Shown piece by piece: positions 1 to 12,369 of a stretch of 64,000 bases of DNA. A program made the translations under genes and the position numbers. How positions within the stretch are numbered: position 1 is the first letter of the stretch; every line of letters begins with the position of its first letter. The notes beneath the pieces were generated by a model. It was not told the DNA's origin and ran no database searches. It worked only from the letters and a program-made list of their open reading frames with translations. Source of the DNA: Acanthosoma haemorrhoidale (Eukaryota; Arthropoda; Insecta; Hemiptera; Acanthosomatidae); assembly GCA_930367205.1 (NCBI GenBank), contig OV884015.1, forward strand, positions 104,348,509 through 104,412,508, in the 5' to 3' direction.

Positions 1-49
1 CGGTTTACAAATTTGGGAAAACTCACATACTAAAACATAAATGACTAAA

Positions 50-340
50 GCAATAAGCCATCGATGGGGGAACGGAGCGGGGGTTATGGTGCTAAGCACC
101 GGGTTTTTCAAGTACTGTAGGGAGTCGAAAAATTTGATATGTCTACGTTGAATGAATTCATCCACAGTAGGAAAATCAAAGATCTCGTGAAGCTCACTGT
201 TGCTCCGCTGCTTGAATGAAGTATGTCTGACCACTTTCATCAGTATACCGTTTTGGAATTGTTGGAGTCGCCGAGTTGTCGTATCCGTCAGATGCTATTT
301 TCAGTACTCCCTCGACCATGGATCTATAGCAGGCCACAAG
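50..340 (-). mobile_element. Jockey-like RT C-terminal fragment (family C)
   Basis: Read on the - strand, this segment gives a broken version of the C-terminal tail of a Jockey-like ORF2. The order of blocks matches the tails at 38088-38393 and 25975-26160: a stretch like VVRHTSF, then an EFIQRRHIKFFDSLQ-like block, then a TPAPFPHRW-like block near the stop. Stops and frameshifts interrupt it, so it is a dead 5'-truncated copy. The 3'UTR runs off the left edge of the window. It abuts a family A fragment on the same strand at about 345, suggesting that this copy inserted into family A sequence. Family membership is by visible similarity only. Confidence 0.65.
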
Positions 341-350
341 GCTACTGCTA

Positions 351-715
351 ATCTCTAAGGAGTACGTATGAAGTGCAAGAGGATTAGGGTGGTTGGATGA
401 ATTTAAAAAGAGATGAGGTCAAACATATGTGGTATATTAAAATCGTTATGAAGGCTTCTGATGTTGAAGGAATAATAGGTATAAACTATGGTTTTCAGGA
501 CTTTCGATTGAAAGGATTTGATGTGCCCGGTATCGGAGTTCTATTATTCGTTATTTGCTAAATCGTTGTTTATTTTTTTGTTGAGAAATAAGATGTACTT
601 CGAAGTAGTTTATCAATTTGTCCAAAGCGTCTGTTTAGTTCATGTATTTTCAATGACATGTGTGAGCTACATGGTAGTCTTTTGTAGAGATGTAAGCTCA
701 AAACAGTTACTCGGT
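351..715 (-). mobile_element. Diverged family A Jockey ORF2 tail
   Basis: On the - strand this matches the last part of ORF2 of the full-length Jockey at 53158-55848, including the segments around residues 740-880. Similarity is patchy, with many substitutions and small gaps, so it is an old copy. Its 3' end is interrupted by the family C fragment to the left. The + strand open frame at 518-721 lies antisense to it and looks incidental. Confidence 0.6.
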
Positions 716-968
716 ATGTAATCGGCTACAGTGTAAGATAACTCAATAATTAAGGAATATTTAGTGCTTTTTATGGAATTTTATAATGCACTCTTCACAT
801 TTCTATTGGGTTTGCACCAGTAGATAGCGTTATTTTTGTTTCGTTATTCTATTTTCATGGTTAGAATTTTTTTCTTTTGAGACTTGGTAGTCGATACCTT
901 TAGGTTGCTATAGAAAGAAATTCCGTGTAATTTTGTTTACAACTGTCAGTTTACGGTCAGTTTCAACA

Positions 969-1585
969 TGGAGTGCTAAAATAAGCATTTTGACACATTT
1001 TACGTTTTTGTTTTCATAAAGGCTAGAAAGCGGCTGAGGCTCACAAAGAGATATGTAAAGTTTATGGTGTTGATTGTTTGAACAGAACGCACGTGATTTT
1101 CCACTGAAAGATGAACAACGTTCTGGTCGACCTTCTGAAGTTGATGATGACAAAATGAAAGCCATAATTGAATCCAATCGTCCTATAACTGTGCGAGAGA
1201 TTGCAAAACAGTTAAATATATCACACACAAACCTTTATGAAAATGATATAAGACGTCTTGGACTTGTTAAGAAACTCGATATTAGGGTTCCGCCACAACA
1301 TTGCGAGGCGTCGCACATCTTTAGCAACACGTACGAAACTATTGAGCTTGGTTGGGAAGTGATGTCGCATCCCCCATACAGCCCCTACCTTGCACCATCG
1401 TATTATCATTTATTTCGAAGTTTACAAAACTTCTTAAATGTTAAAAATTTCAATAATAACGATGAGGTAAAATCGCACTTGGTTGAGTTTTTTGCTGATA
1501 AGGACCAGAAGTACTACGAGTGCAGGATCATGTAGTTACCAGAAATATGGCAAAAGGTCATCGAAGAGATGATATTTGACTGAGT
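969..1585 (+). pseudogene. Gapped mariner transposase relic
   Basis: This is a mariner-type DDE transposase remnant. Around 1000-1250 it shows the N-terminal DNA-binding half: KAAEAHKEICKVYG, then KDEQRSGRPSEVDDDK, then a second helix-turn-helix containing REIAKQLNISH. At about 1290 the sequence jumps from the KLDIWVPH-like linker to the end of the catalytic domain, LGWEVMSHPPYSPYLA and YHLFRSLQNFLN, ending near VIEE and a stop at about 1581. Roughly 130 residues, including the first catalytic aspartates, are missing. There is also an in-frame stop and a frameshift near 1020-1090. The longest clean frame is 1074-1535. It could not encode an active transposase. The clade (irritans-like) is a guess from the N-terminal motif. 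Confidence 0.85.
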
Positions 1586-2346
1586 AAAGTTCATTTTTTG
1601 TATAGAAAAAATTGAGTTTTATTTTACGCTATAAAACCGAAATTATTTAGTATTGTATTTCTGATACAAACATACAGCCAGACAAAATTCCCCCTTAGCT
1701 GGTCATCTATTTCACTTCCGGCTCGCAGTAAACGAAAGCATTTATCAATCTTTACATTTCTAATTCTCCATCGTTATAAAAATTAAACAAAGCTAATTTT
1801 CCTACCGGACCTATTAATCTTCATGGCTGTTCGTTAGGCATTTCGCCAAGGGACTCGTGAAAGAACACCCCCTCGAGACTGGCAGTTCTTATGCATTTTC
1901 AGAAGTTAAATGTCTCTTTAATTGTGATTAATACACTAGACATGTAGGAAGAAATATAAATATGTATATACATGTATGCATGCTATACTTAACATGATCT
2001 AAATTTTGGGTTGAAAATTAACTTTAATATATTACACTATTGTATCTATAAGTGCATGTTTGGTGTATTTGGCGTTTAGGAGAATATTTACTGCAATCTC
2101 TTATTTCCCGTATTAATTAATGTTTTACTCAAATATGTCCGCCCGCAAACCAATAATTTATTACCCGCAATATTAGCGCCATTATCAGGTGTTAATGATG
2201 TTGCCAATTTGATGATAGATCTCGTTGTTGGTTTGAATATAAGAACTCGCTAATGAGTATACAATAAATTACTCATTGTAGGCAAACATTGTTGTTGGTG
2301 AATAATAACTTCACTCGCGACGAACACACACTTTCTATATATATAT
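1586..2346. other. No gene recognised
   Basis: AT-rich sequence between the mariner relic and a Jockey fragment. The first 100 bases may hold the mariner 3' end. No convincing frame, RNA gene or tandem array was seen, apart from a short TA run near 2336-2346. Confidence 0.6.
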
Positions 2347-2800
2347 AACTTCTTTATTGTGCTAAAATTACAATAAGCCTTATTAGGCAATAATTAATTG
2401 AGATAAATGTTCTCACTCGTACAGTATTTACAAACAGTCCAGAGCCCTCCCAAATCCACATGGTTGTCACCTCCCTCGCATGCGAAAGAGGATGCGGGCT
2501 CTTGGGAAGTCCCCAACGCTCCTCTGTCAGCCGCGTCACCGGATACAAGCCAATGGAGGCTGACGAAGAGCGCATTTCTAGCAGATCACGAGGCCACTGC
2601 CGTTTCGGTCTCCGAGGATGATTATAGGAATGAGTTGTGCAGTGCAATGACTGTGCTGGGGGATTAGGGTTTTTTCGATAGGTTACTATGGAATTTCATG
2701 AACTTGGAAGGGGCGAGTTCGAGAATGTATGGTATATTAAGATCGTTTCGAAAGGTTTTGTTGCTGACGTAATAAGGGCATTTACTATTGTTCTCAGGGA
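2347..2800 (-). mobile_element. Truncated family A Jockey copy
   Basis: On the - strand it begins inside the ORF2 C-terminus (sequence for IVNAPYYVSNKTLHND), runs through the ORF2 stop and the long form of the 3'UTR, and ends with an AATAAAGAAGTT-like tail at 2347. About 70 bases are missing just downstream of the ORF2 stop. An antisense frame (2407-2667, +) stays open across it. Confidence 0.9.
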
Positions 2801-4430
2801 CACTTCCTGAAATATGTTCCGGTTTGAGAAAAGAGCAATTGACTAGTTTTGCTTGTTCAACTTAACCCAATTGAAGCCTAATGTATTCAAAGCTTAAAAG
2901 AATTATTTGTAATGAGTGAGCTTATTTTTGTAACTTAAACTGGGCATTAGATTAAAAAAAAGGGGTCTTTTTGTAAATTATCCTTCTGTTAACATGTTTT
3001 GCGAATGGTAAGGATCTGTTTACTAAGCTATTTAGCCTATTTCGACCAAGGAAAGTGTGCTGGATTTATGCAATTTTGTAATTTCCAGGTTAGGCAATAC
3101 ATGTTTTTTTTTTTAATTAAGTTTTTTTGTAACCTTGCTTCAAATTATAGAAAAGTTTTGTTTTTTTGTATCACCTACCAATTAATTATTGACACATACT
3201 AATGTATTATTTAGACGACTGTATTTTTCATTTCTTTCCAATGTCCAAAATGAGACAGACATCTGTGTGAAATTTCTCGTGTCCACTTTCAGCAGACCAG
3301 CAGCCGGGTTTAAACGAAACCCGAAAAATTCCCCTTAGGAAAAAACAACAAAAAAAAACAAAAACTGAATTAGCATTTATACGGTATATCATTGGAACCG
3401 GATCTGTGAAACTGACGATTGCTGTATAGCAGAGAGGATTAAAAAATAAAAATAACACAAAGATGTGAGAACAAATGTCCCTATCGCACCTAGAACTGTC
3501 CCCGTATTTACAACCTTTGAGATAATAACACGCGTCAGTTGACATTTGAGCGTTGATAAAGCCCCGTTCGCCTCATAAAGGTTAACAACCTCGGACAAAC
3601 TGAGGGGCGAAGAAGATGAAATAAATCTTTATTAGCACCTTATAAAGTATAAAGTGAGGGAGAGCGGAAATAAATCATTTAAAACGCACTAGCGGCGGTA
3701 ACATAATCCGCAACTCAGCGCTTGACATTTGTCCAGTCCTTGACAATAGTTCCTTAATTATGTACCTCTGATTTACTCTCGTCTCCGCTAAATTATCGTT
3801 TTGATCCTGATAAATGTGCGATTTACCTCTTGTGAATATTCGCTAATCTCCGGGATTAGTACCCGAGTCCCCGACTCCACCGATTCGGTACGACCTGAGA
3901 TTTATCTGAAAATGTATAGGTTAAGGTCGAATTAATCAATTTCAAGATTATACACTAACATTGGTCATTATATCTAATATACTCCGCATTTGGTCGTAGT
4001 GACCAATGCTACTGGATTTATCAAATTCACCGGTAGGAAAAATATTTAAAAAAAAAAACGTCAAATAGGCTTTGGGTTTTAAAACGATAAATCGATTTTC
4101 CAGGTGTCAAACCCATAGATAATACTACTATAAATGCTTATAGCCCTTGTCGACAAGAAAAATTCGCCTACACCACTGGACCCGAATACATACGAACAAC
4201 ACCGAACTTTTACCAGTATCAGGCGAACGGAAGTGCTTATTATTAACAAATCAGTATCTGAAATTACTAATCACACTGTTCTCGTCAAAAGTATTACACG
4301 ACATCAAAAAAAAATCTACTGAAATTAAACAAACATTGTTAAGTCAGATGTGAGAGGTTTTACTTTTGAATAGGTACGGACCGATCATATTTCCACTCTC
4401 TATGATTTTCAAGCTTTATAAACAAAAATA
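2801..4430. other. No gene recognised
   Basis: AT-rich interval with several homopolymer runs. Overlapping open frames on the - strand at 3228-3598 are in low-complexity sequence and show no family motif. A pair of overlapping + frames at 4134-4353 is equally unsupported. Nothing else could be assigned. Confidence 0.5.
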
Positions 4431-4498
4431 GGCTTAGTAGTGAACATATTTATAAAATACTAAAACAGATATTACTACGTTCTGGTAACAATTTGGTT

Positions 4499-4534
<36 letters not shown>

Positions 4535-5516
4535 CCCACTTCCCTAAGCTTTTTAGTTAGAAATTCAGGATGAGGGAAAAATATAGAATATTTAGGTTAA
4601 TGGGATCCTTATACTAGGAGTACCTGCTTGAAGGTAGTGTGAGAGGATTAAGGGGTGTGGGAAGCCTCGGTGGAGGTTGGTTATTTCGGTACAGTGGTGA
4701 GAGTCCACTGGTGGCAATTGGAGTCAGACGTATTCAGCAACATATTCCAACTTCTAACTTCTTGGCGTGAGTCTGTACTCCTTATTCTATGCTCTATGAG
4801 TACACTAAAGCTAAATAATCATTATTACTGTTTTTTTCGTAAAATTATAATATGCTCTATGGTCGTAGAATCATTTCATGAATTATTAAATTTGACCTTT
4901 CTCAAAATTTATTAATTCATTAAATATTTAAATTGTTCAATATTTAAAAAACGGTTGATTTTGAGACATTTTATTGAATATTTGGTCGGTTAAGGGTGCC
5001 TCCTGGGGAGGTGTGAAATCCTTTATTTGAATTTTTTGTTCACAAAACTTCAGTATTTGAAGAAAAAAAACAAGCTGAAAGTCACTTAAGAAGTGGCGAA
5101 AAGCTGCTCAAAAACGGATGTTCAAAAATCGTGTTCAATGTGGCAAAGCTGTAATTAGTTTTATAATGCTATGAATATTATAATGCTAATATGATATATA
5201 ATGCTAAAAGTAGAAGCAAGTCCCTTCTACTGTATACCTTCCTCGTGACTTGATGGAAGTCACTTATGGTTTCCTGTTGTTTTTAAGTAAGCAACCGCAT
5301 CCCTCCCAGACCTCCTACTTCCCAGAACTACCCTTTTCTAATACATATATGTCACAGCTATAGCCCCAGACCCCACTCGTCCCTAGACCTTCCACCCAGT
5401 ATGTTGTAACGTAACTCTTAATATTTGTATATACCAGTGTTTTGCTTGTACTTCATAATAAAGCTTTTCTTTCTTTTCTTTTAAAAGACTCTCCTCTACA
5501 AAGATTATTTAACTAT
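4431..5516 (+). repeat. Repeat R4, copy 1 (A-tailed, family unknown)
   Basis: This segment is visibly the same sequence as 28990-29835, and its 3' portion also occurs inverted at 32883-33250. Shared landmarks include CCCCAGACCCCACTCGTCCC and TATACCAGTGTTTTGCTTG, followed by ACTTCATAATAAAGCTTTTC. The AATAAA near the right end sets the + orientation and suggests the 3' end of a LINE or other retroposon. No long coding frame is left. This copy carries an extra insertion with a long T run at 4503-4727 that is absent from the 28990 copy. Confidence 0.75.
4503..4727 (-). mobile_element. Poly(A)-tailed insertion inside R4
   Basis: A run of 32 T at 4503-4534, followed by about 190 bases of sequence, interrupts repeat R4. 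The R4 copy near 29055 lacks it, giving an approximate empty site. A T run at the left edge implies a retroposed sequence on the - strand with its poly(A) tail at the left. Flanking TTCAGA and GTCAGA could be a degraded target-site duplication, but the right boundary is uncertain by tens of bases. The body was not identified. Confidence 0.45.
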
Positions 5517-6357
5517 CGATGGTTAAGAGTACTTTTATTTAAAAAAAAAAAATTGTTTAGCAGTAATTTTTGAAATAAAAAATACACGAACGTTATTGAA
5601 GAAACGGTGCTTTTATCCAATAGTGATTCTTAATTATTGCAATCGATTGCTCCTTAAGGCTTTATTTCGCTCTAATGGGGTGTTAACTATAAATTAAAAG
5701 TAAACACTAAGAAGAGCCGTTAGATAATGAAGTACCTGTTTAAAGACAGGAGTTGATAAGAGTAAGCTGTTGTAAGTACACGATACATTGCGGACTTTTT
5801 AGAGACTTGGCCTTATCAGTTGGCACCTACTTACTCAGGCTGACTTATCGCTGCTCTAGTGAAATTTACTTTTAACAATGTTTCTACTTGGCTCTTATTC
5901 AGCAAACATAATGGCTGTTTCTGGTTTTGGCTCACTTTCTCTTTTTTTTTATAAAGAGTCAAATTTATATTATATAAATTTTCGCTTGTTATATTTTAAG
6001 AGCGCAGAAGTCTTGTTGAAATCCGAAAAAAACAGCTGACTTGTCTTCTTCTACCAGCCTATATCCGTTGCAGTGATAAATTCCTTCAGTTCACGTTTCT
6101 AGTGCGCATTTTATTCCTGATTATTAAAACATTATTATATTATAATAAGTATATTATAATAATTTTCATATCAGTAAAAACAGTTTATTATTATTATTAG
6201 TTAGAAAATGTTTTATTGATTTAATTTATATATTGATATATAATTAGAAAATACCCTGATGGGCATTAAGTAATTTTAATGAATGACCTTAGTGTAACCT
6301 AATTAACTTAATTTACAGTTCGGCGCTCACTCTCTTACTTGCGATATAGACAAATTA
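5517..6357. other. No gene recognised
   Basis: AT-rich sequence with TA-rich stretches near 5970 and 6120-6240. No frame with recognisable content and no RNA gene was seen. Confidence 0.55.
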
Positions 6358-6556
6358 ACACAGCCCTGGGACCAACTCCTCATGATTGTCTCCTCCCTTG
6401 CATGTGAAAGAGGAAACGGAAGCTAGGAGAGAACCCGGGTTTTGTCACTGACGTAATAAGGGCCATTATGTTTTGTTCTGAGGACTTATGATTTCAAAGG
6501 ATCTGATGTTTAGTCGTGTCTCAAAACTCCGCTATGTCCCAGATTGGTTTTTTAGT
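6358..6556 (-). mobile_element. Diverged, internally deleted family A Jockey copy
   Basis: Pieces of the 3'UTR (6358-6430) are joined directly to ORF2 sequence (about 6450-6556), with the ORF2 end and most of the UTR deleted. The order and strand match the neighbouring copies. Divergence is high. Confidence 0.7.
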
Positions 6557-6984
6557 CAAATGACAAATAGATTTTGTCCAATGGTCTGTCCAACAAAGGA
6601 CCTCGAGATGTTTAAACTTTGTATAATTTCGTGATGATTCAGGATTGTGACCGAGAAACAGAACCACTTAACCAAACTGCAACGCGATGATGGGGATTAC
6701 GTTAAAGGATACCAATCTGGCGCGAGACGGATTAAAAATAGCGATCATGGTAAAGAGGTTTATGGGAATTGCACAAATTATTCGGAATTTTTCCGTAAAC
6801 TGTGGTGTGAATTTTTCAACGATAACTCACTTTTAAAAACTAAGCACGTACGGTGTTAATTTAGAAAATGCATTACCGTTTTTTAGTTAGACTGGATTCA
6901 ATGCATATCCATCTACGGTGGGGAAATAGAGATATATAATATTACCACGCTTCCGGCATTTCTTTAAAATAATAATTATTTTCA
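6557..6984. other. Short interval with an unassigned 70-codon frame
   Basis: A + frame at 6647-6859 encodes a hydrophilic peptide starting MTEKQNHLTKLQRDDGDY. It has no motif I recognise and sits between two Jockey fragments. It may be a piece of an unidentified element. The rest is AT-rich. Confidence 0.3.
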
Positions 6985-7868
6985 ACAACTTTATTATAAT
7001 AAAATTACGATCTGCCTCATTGGGTAATGAGTAATTGTGGTAAATGTTCTCATTCATACCATATTTACGGTTTTCATTCAATCGCTCATTCATACAGTAT
7101 TTACTAACAGCCCAGAGGCCTCCCAAATCCACATGGTTGTCACTTCCCTTGCATGCGAAACAGGAAGCTGAGTCTTGGGAAGTCTCCAACGCTCCTCCGT
7201 CAGCCACGTCAACGGATACGAGCCAGCGGAGGCTGACCAAGAGCGCGAGAGCCACATACGCTCAGGACATGATTGGAGAAACTGGACATTGCCAGGACTC
7301 CCACTGTTACGGATTTATAGCATTTCACGAGGCCTCTGCAGTTTCAGTCTCCGAGGAGGATTATAGGGATGAGTGGTGCAGCTCAATGACTGTGCAACGG
7401 GATTAGGGTGGTTGCATAGGTTACTATGGAATTTCATGAACTTGGAAGGGATGAGTTTAAGAATATAAGGTATATTAAGATCGTTATGAAGGGTTTTGTT
7501 GCTGACGTAATAAGGGGCTTTTAATATTTATCTCAGGACTATTGATTGAAAGGATTGGATGCGCTTGATGTTCGACTTTTTTGCTGTCCCCCATAGCTCT
7601 ATTCCGTATGTCTAGATTGGCTTAGGTATAACTTTGTAAATTAGTAATTTGTTTTCTATTGAGAGATGGGATGTCCTTTAAAGTAGTCTGTACAGTTGTC
7701 CAAAGCGTCTGTTTAGTTCTTGTCTTTTTAGCCTCGTGTGTGGGTTCCATGTCAGCCGTTTGTCAAGATGGAAGCCTAAGTACTCTCAGATACAGGGAGA
7801 CGAATGGAATTAAAAGAAACTAGTGGACAAGATTTGCTGCGGAGGGTGAAGGTAATGTGAGAACATTT
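6985..7868 (-). mobile_element. Truncated family A Jockey copy (longest relic)
   Basis: On the - strand this covers ORF2 from the region of residue 715 (CSHITFTLCRKT) to the stop, then the long 3'UTR and the AATAAAGTTGTT-like tail at 6985. It contains gaps, and stops break the reading frame. The 5' boundary at about 7868 is abrupt, as expected for 5' truncation during target-primed reverse transcription. An antisense frame (7044-7406, +) is open through the UTR and ORF2 tail. Confidence 0.9.
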
Positions 7869-9117
7869 TAAAATAATACTAAAGTTGTTAGTTTTTAAAA
7901 TGTTTCACTTACCATTTATATAGCATACGATGCACTGTCCTATAAACTTAGCACAACCATGTTCAGAGATTGGTGAAGCTGCCAGATCATCGTTTGGAGT
8001 TCATACTCCTTTTTAGTAACTCTTTCCGCAATGCACTTCATTAATTCGCTTCGGCTGATCTGAGAGATAAGCTCGGCGATGAACCCTCCCCTGATTTAGA
8101 TGAAAGATGGCCGCCGACTGATCCTCCAGCCACAGGTAGCGGCTCCAGCTTATCCAGCCTATTAATCCTCTTTAGTGGCCGCTAATTGGCCTTCCGCCAG
8201 CTTTTTTGTCTCTTGCCCCTTCTAGGCCCGCAGGTAACGGTAAAGGGCGATAACCGGAAGATGCTTTGCCAAGCACGAGGGGAGTGGCTCTACTTTCAAA
8301 TAGGTAAATGACAATGCTGCTTAAAAAAAGTCCGTGACGTTTCTCTAACTTTTTAAGAAAGATTGATTTATATTTTTAAAATATTCTTTTCAACATAATA
8401 ACAATGTCTATATTATTGTTAATATGAGCTCTACAAACACTGTTTCTTTCTAGTGTTAAACCAAGTAGTAGTGGACTTAGGGGATATTTAATGACAATAT
8501 TTTTGTTTAGTTTATTGGGATCTTCTTTTTTTTTTTGAAACTTATTACTTTTGTTTTTAGTTTTTCATTTTACGCGTACCTTTTACTACTATTCTCTAAA
8601 AGACAGTACATACAACGGTACGAATTCGAAGTGGACATGTATTTAACGCAATAAGTTTCCTCCATGGCCGAAGAATAAATTGCTGTTTGGATGTAATCAC
8701 AGAATCCACTGCTTTTCACGCTTACCCAAGACCAATTTCACTAGGTTTAAAAAAATGATATAATCTACTTACTAGGATAGACTACATTGAATTTTCCTCA
8801 AGACAACTCTAATATCGCCATGAATAATGAAAATTCGAAAATATATTAGCAATTCCAATGTCAGTTATTGATAGGTATCGATCGCTGGAACCAATACTCG
8901 GCCTGCTGTTTTACCAAATAAGCTCACCTGCACGAGGTGACGATTTCCCCATCAATTTTCTTCTGTTAAGAACTCCAACTACTCAAGACCATACTTGATG
9001 GGTTCTAGCCCCGATCTGCCAGTAATTGTTTTCTTTGATCATTAATTATTAACAATAGCGGGATTTGTACCGCAATGAGAATTTTTAACATGAAAAAATA
9101 TCATTATCAACTATATA
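7869..9117. other. No gene recognised
   Basis: A slightly GC-richer patch at about 8040-8260 has no open frame that I can connect to a family. The remainder is AT-rich, with a T run near 8525. Confidence 0.5.
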
Positions 9118-9438
9118 TTTAGCCCAGATACCCCCAAATCTACCTGATTGTAACCGCGCTTCTCCATCAACATCGTCACCGGATACGAGCCAGCGGATGC
9201 TGACCAAGAGTGCGAGAGCCATATACGCTCAGGACATGATTGGAGAAACTGACCATTGCCAGGACTCCCACTGTCACTTATTTATAGCAGGTCACCAAGG
9301 ATGAGTATAGGCATGTGTTGAACAGTTTAATGACTGTGCTAGGGGGTTAGATTGGATAGGTTTCTATGGAATTTCATGAACTTGGAAGGGATGAGTTCAA
9401 GAATTTAGGGTATATTAAGATCCTTATGAAGGGTTTTG
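9118..9438 (-). mobile_element. Truncated family A Jockey copy lacking both ends
   Basis: It matches the family A 3'UTR and the last codons of ORF2 on the - strand. The final part of the UTR and the tail are missing on the left. The right edge stops abruptly after the sequence for KTLHND. Confidence 0.85.
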
Positions 9439-12369
9439 TTAATATAAAAAAAAATAACGTTTTTAAATGTTTAATAAAAAAAATCAATCAAACTGATAAA
9501 TGAAGGTTCATAATATTTTTGAATATTATCTATTTGTTTATGTGTTGTATGTTTAGGGAGCGAGTGTTTAACAGAAGTGGTCAGAAGTGGGTAACAGGTT
9601 GAGTTGGTTCGGTAGACATCTTTGTTTTCCTTTGCTCCTTTGATGTATTGATAGAAATTGGTGTCCTTCCGGTCCGTGTGTTATCCACTTCCGATTCAAC
9701 ATTTCCTTTCTATCGCTCCTTTACATTCCCAACATTCTGCCCTGTGTGGAAATAAAGACCATTCTCCATATGGCCTTTAGTGTATTCATGTTGAACAGAT
9801 TTCCTTTCTTAAAATACAAATATATTTTTTTTTGGTTTGTTCAGGGTGATTGAATACTGTATTACATTTAGTGCGAGCTGGGATGGGATCCACACCATTT
9901 TATCTTTTATGAGGGAGCCTTGCCTCTACTCTATTAAATTAGGAATATTACTGCTGTAGATTTATGGCGCTAATATATTTTTACGAGCTGAAAGTTAACA
10001 CTTGGTAATAGTTCGTGAGTCGTTTACTGGTAGGACTATTGCTCATCCCAACAAGAGATCCAGAAGATAAGACCAAGAACACCTTTCACCTCCTCCGCCG
10101 AGCGGTGACTGGGTAGGTCTGGGAGTACGTTTTGGAGGGCCCTCCTGGGCTGATGGATGGTCGTTAATGGAGGTTGTAGCTATTGACACTGTTCGCATAT
10201 CTTGCTCAACTTTCTCTCTTTCGAGGATAGGCTTTGAGAAGAGACAGTCAGTGTGGGGTTCGATGAAAAGTTACATAAGTTTACTAAGAGACTGATAGCG
10301 ATTCATACTAGTGACGGGACTTCGACAGACATTTTGGAATAACTAACAATTAAGCTTGTAAATGTGATGGGAAAACTCAACTTGACAATATCTATTTAAT
10401 TTACTATTGTACATAACCCAACGAGCCTATGAAGCTGATAAATTTGAACTACAATAATGCCCTTGGCCAGAAAATACAGAGGTCTTACTATTTGAATACA
10501 AATAGGACTCACTGACTTTTCTTGACAACGTCTTTTGGCGAGTCTCAGTGAAGAGAGTTTTGGCAATGCTTAAGCTCGTGTTAGTCATTCGATGTCCTAC
10601 ACATTTGACTACCAAGGCATCAATCAGGTCATCATCCAAAGCTGGAATTTTTCTTGGTTAAGTGATCTAGACTATGTAAAGATTTTTTTTTTTTTTTTTT
10701 TCCTTAACCTAAAGCGGTTATATATATTATATTTGTATATAATATGTAAAAATACGAGCAAAGAATTAACAATTTTTTCTCCTCATTCTGCTATGCTCAG
10801 ATGCATTCGAAGGAGGTTGGGTTACTTAACAATACAGGTTGTGGCTAAAAATACAATGAAATGAATATAATGCTAGGTGATGGGGCTCACCTTCAGTTTG
10901 AAAATGTTGTAAAGATCCTAAAATGATACCCAGTAAAGAGGCATTTAATTAGACACGATTCCTTTTTTAGGATGTACAATCGAAAATTCCCGCTGCTGGC
11001 GTACAATCTTTTACCAAACCGAATAGACATACTGATTCCAAATATGCTGATCCATCAAAAGGTATGACCTACGGATTTCTCAAACTACTAAGTAGTTTAA
11101 GGCACACTACATCATTTACTAACCTAACGAAATATTTAACAGAAAAATCTACGTAAAATTGTAGCTACCCCAGTCTCCCTCAAAACAACCCAAGAGAAGT
11201 TAGGGTAGAGACCTCATAAATTTTAAACAATTCAAAATCGTCTGATGTGTGTCCATTGCAGGGATGTAATTTCTCGTTTTTTTTTCTCTATTGTTCTATG
11301 TTATTAATTGACAATTATTTGATCTGATCAAACTCAAACAATAGATATTTCCTGTAGATATCTGAATCTGTTGATATTTAAGTACATTTGCGATGGTATA
11401 ACGTCAGGAAACTTTGCACATTCCCAAAAATTAGTCAGATGAACCCACTCTAACAAAGAATGTTTAGTTGACGTTCTGGTCAGGTCTCGTTTGTCACGAT
11501 TACTCTAATCAACATTTGGGCTTAATCGTCATAGCTTTAGCTTTTTCCCTCGGAGCTCGGTGAAGTCGATTCTAGTTACAAATATCATTACAGTATTTAT
11601 TAAATTTTTAAGAAAACATCTATATTTGTTATATGTACGTTTTATGTGAACAGGGACAGAATCTTTAAATTTTGAGATTCAAATTAGTGAGGGCATATTA
11701 AAAATTAGTCATCTGAAAGTCACATTTAATGACGAATGCTTGTGTTATAAATACCTATAAAGACTGCAAATGAATTTTTAATAGCGGGCCCGCAAATTAT
11801 AAAACTTGATAGCTCTTATTAAGAGCCCTAAACGGCGGGGGGGGTGGATTAAAGAGGGAAAATAATCAAGGCGAGATTAAAGGTCAATTGTTAATTAAAA
11901 ACACCCTTGCCCCGGTTCCTTCAGGATAAAATTAGAATCCAGTTTATTCGGACAGTCGGGCCACTAATTCATAGTTCGTACTGCCAAAAAAAAATAATTA
12001 GCTGTTGTATTTTAGGAAAGTGTCGCGTATTCGTTGCATATGCGTGAAGGTCTTTTGTCTGTCTGTATGCTTTAAATATTATTACATATCGGGGGGGGGG
12101 CGAAACATTATTCATCGTTATTAATAATTATCAGCTCAAGACAAAATATATTGGCAGAATTGGGGATAGAAGGCCAGGACCTCTATTGATTTAATCACTA
12201 CCAAAAGTTTTGTTGTAACAGCTACTGCTCGTTACTAAAACCGGAACACAGTTCAGAAAGTGAGATATAATAATAATTATATAATCGAAGTTCCTAATGA
12301 TATACAGGTTCCTTTCAGACATAGTTAGGGTTGAAATTAGAATTGAAAATGTATATTACTTTTTGTTTA
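9439..12369. other. No gene recognised (2.9 kb)
   Basis: Mostly AT-rich. Three things stand out. A stop-bounded frame without ATG at about 10068-10311 (+) lies in a locally GC-richer patch. A 70-codon - strand frame at 10427-10639 starts MDDDLIDALVVKCVGHRM and is unrecognised. A scrap at about 10872-10895 matches the GTGATGGGGCTCACC block of the family B 3'UTR. Poly-G runs occur at 11839 and 12090. Nothing here supports a gene call. Confidence 0.45.

Noticed and set aside
3228..3598. Overlapping - strand frames of 105 and 69 codons
   Set aside because: They run through low-complexity T- and A-rich sequence, lack any motif and are not repeated.
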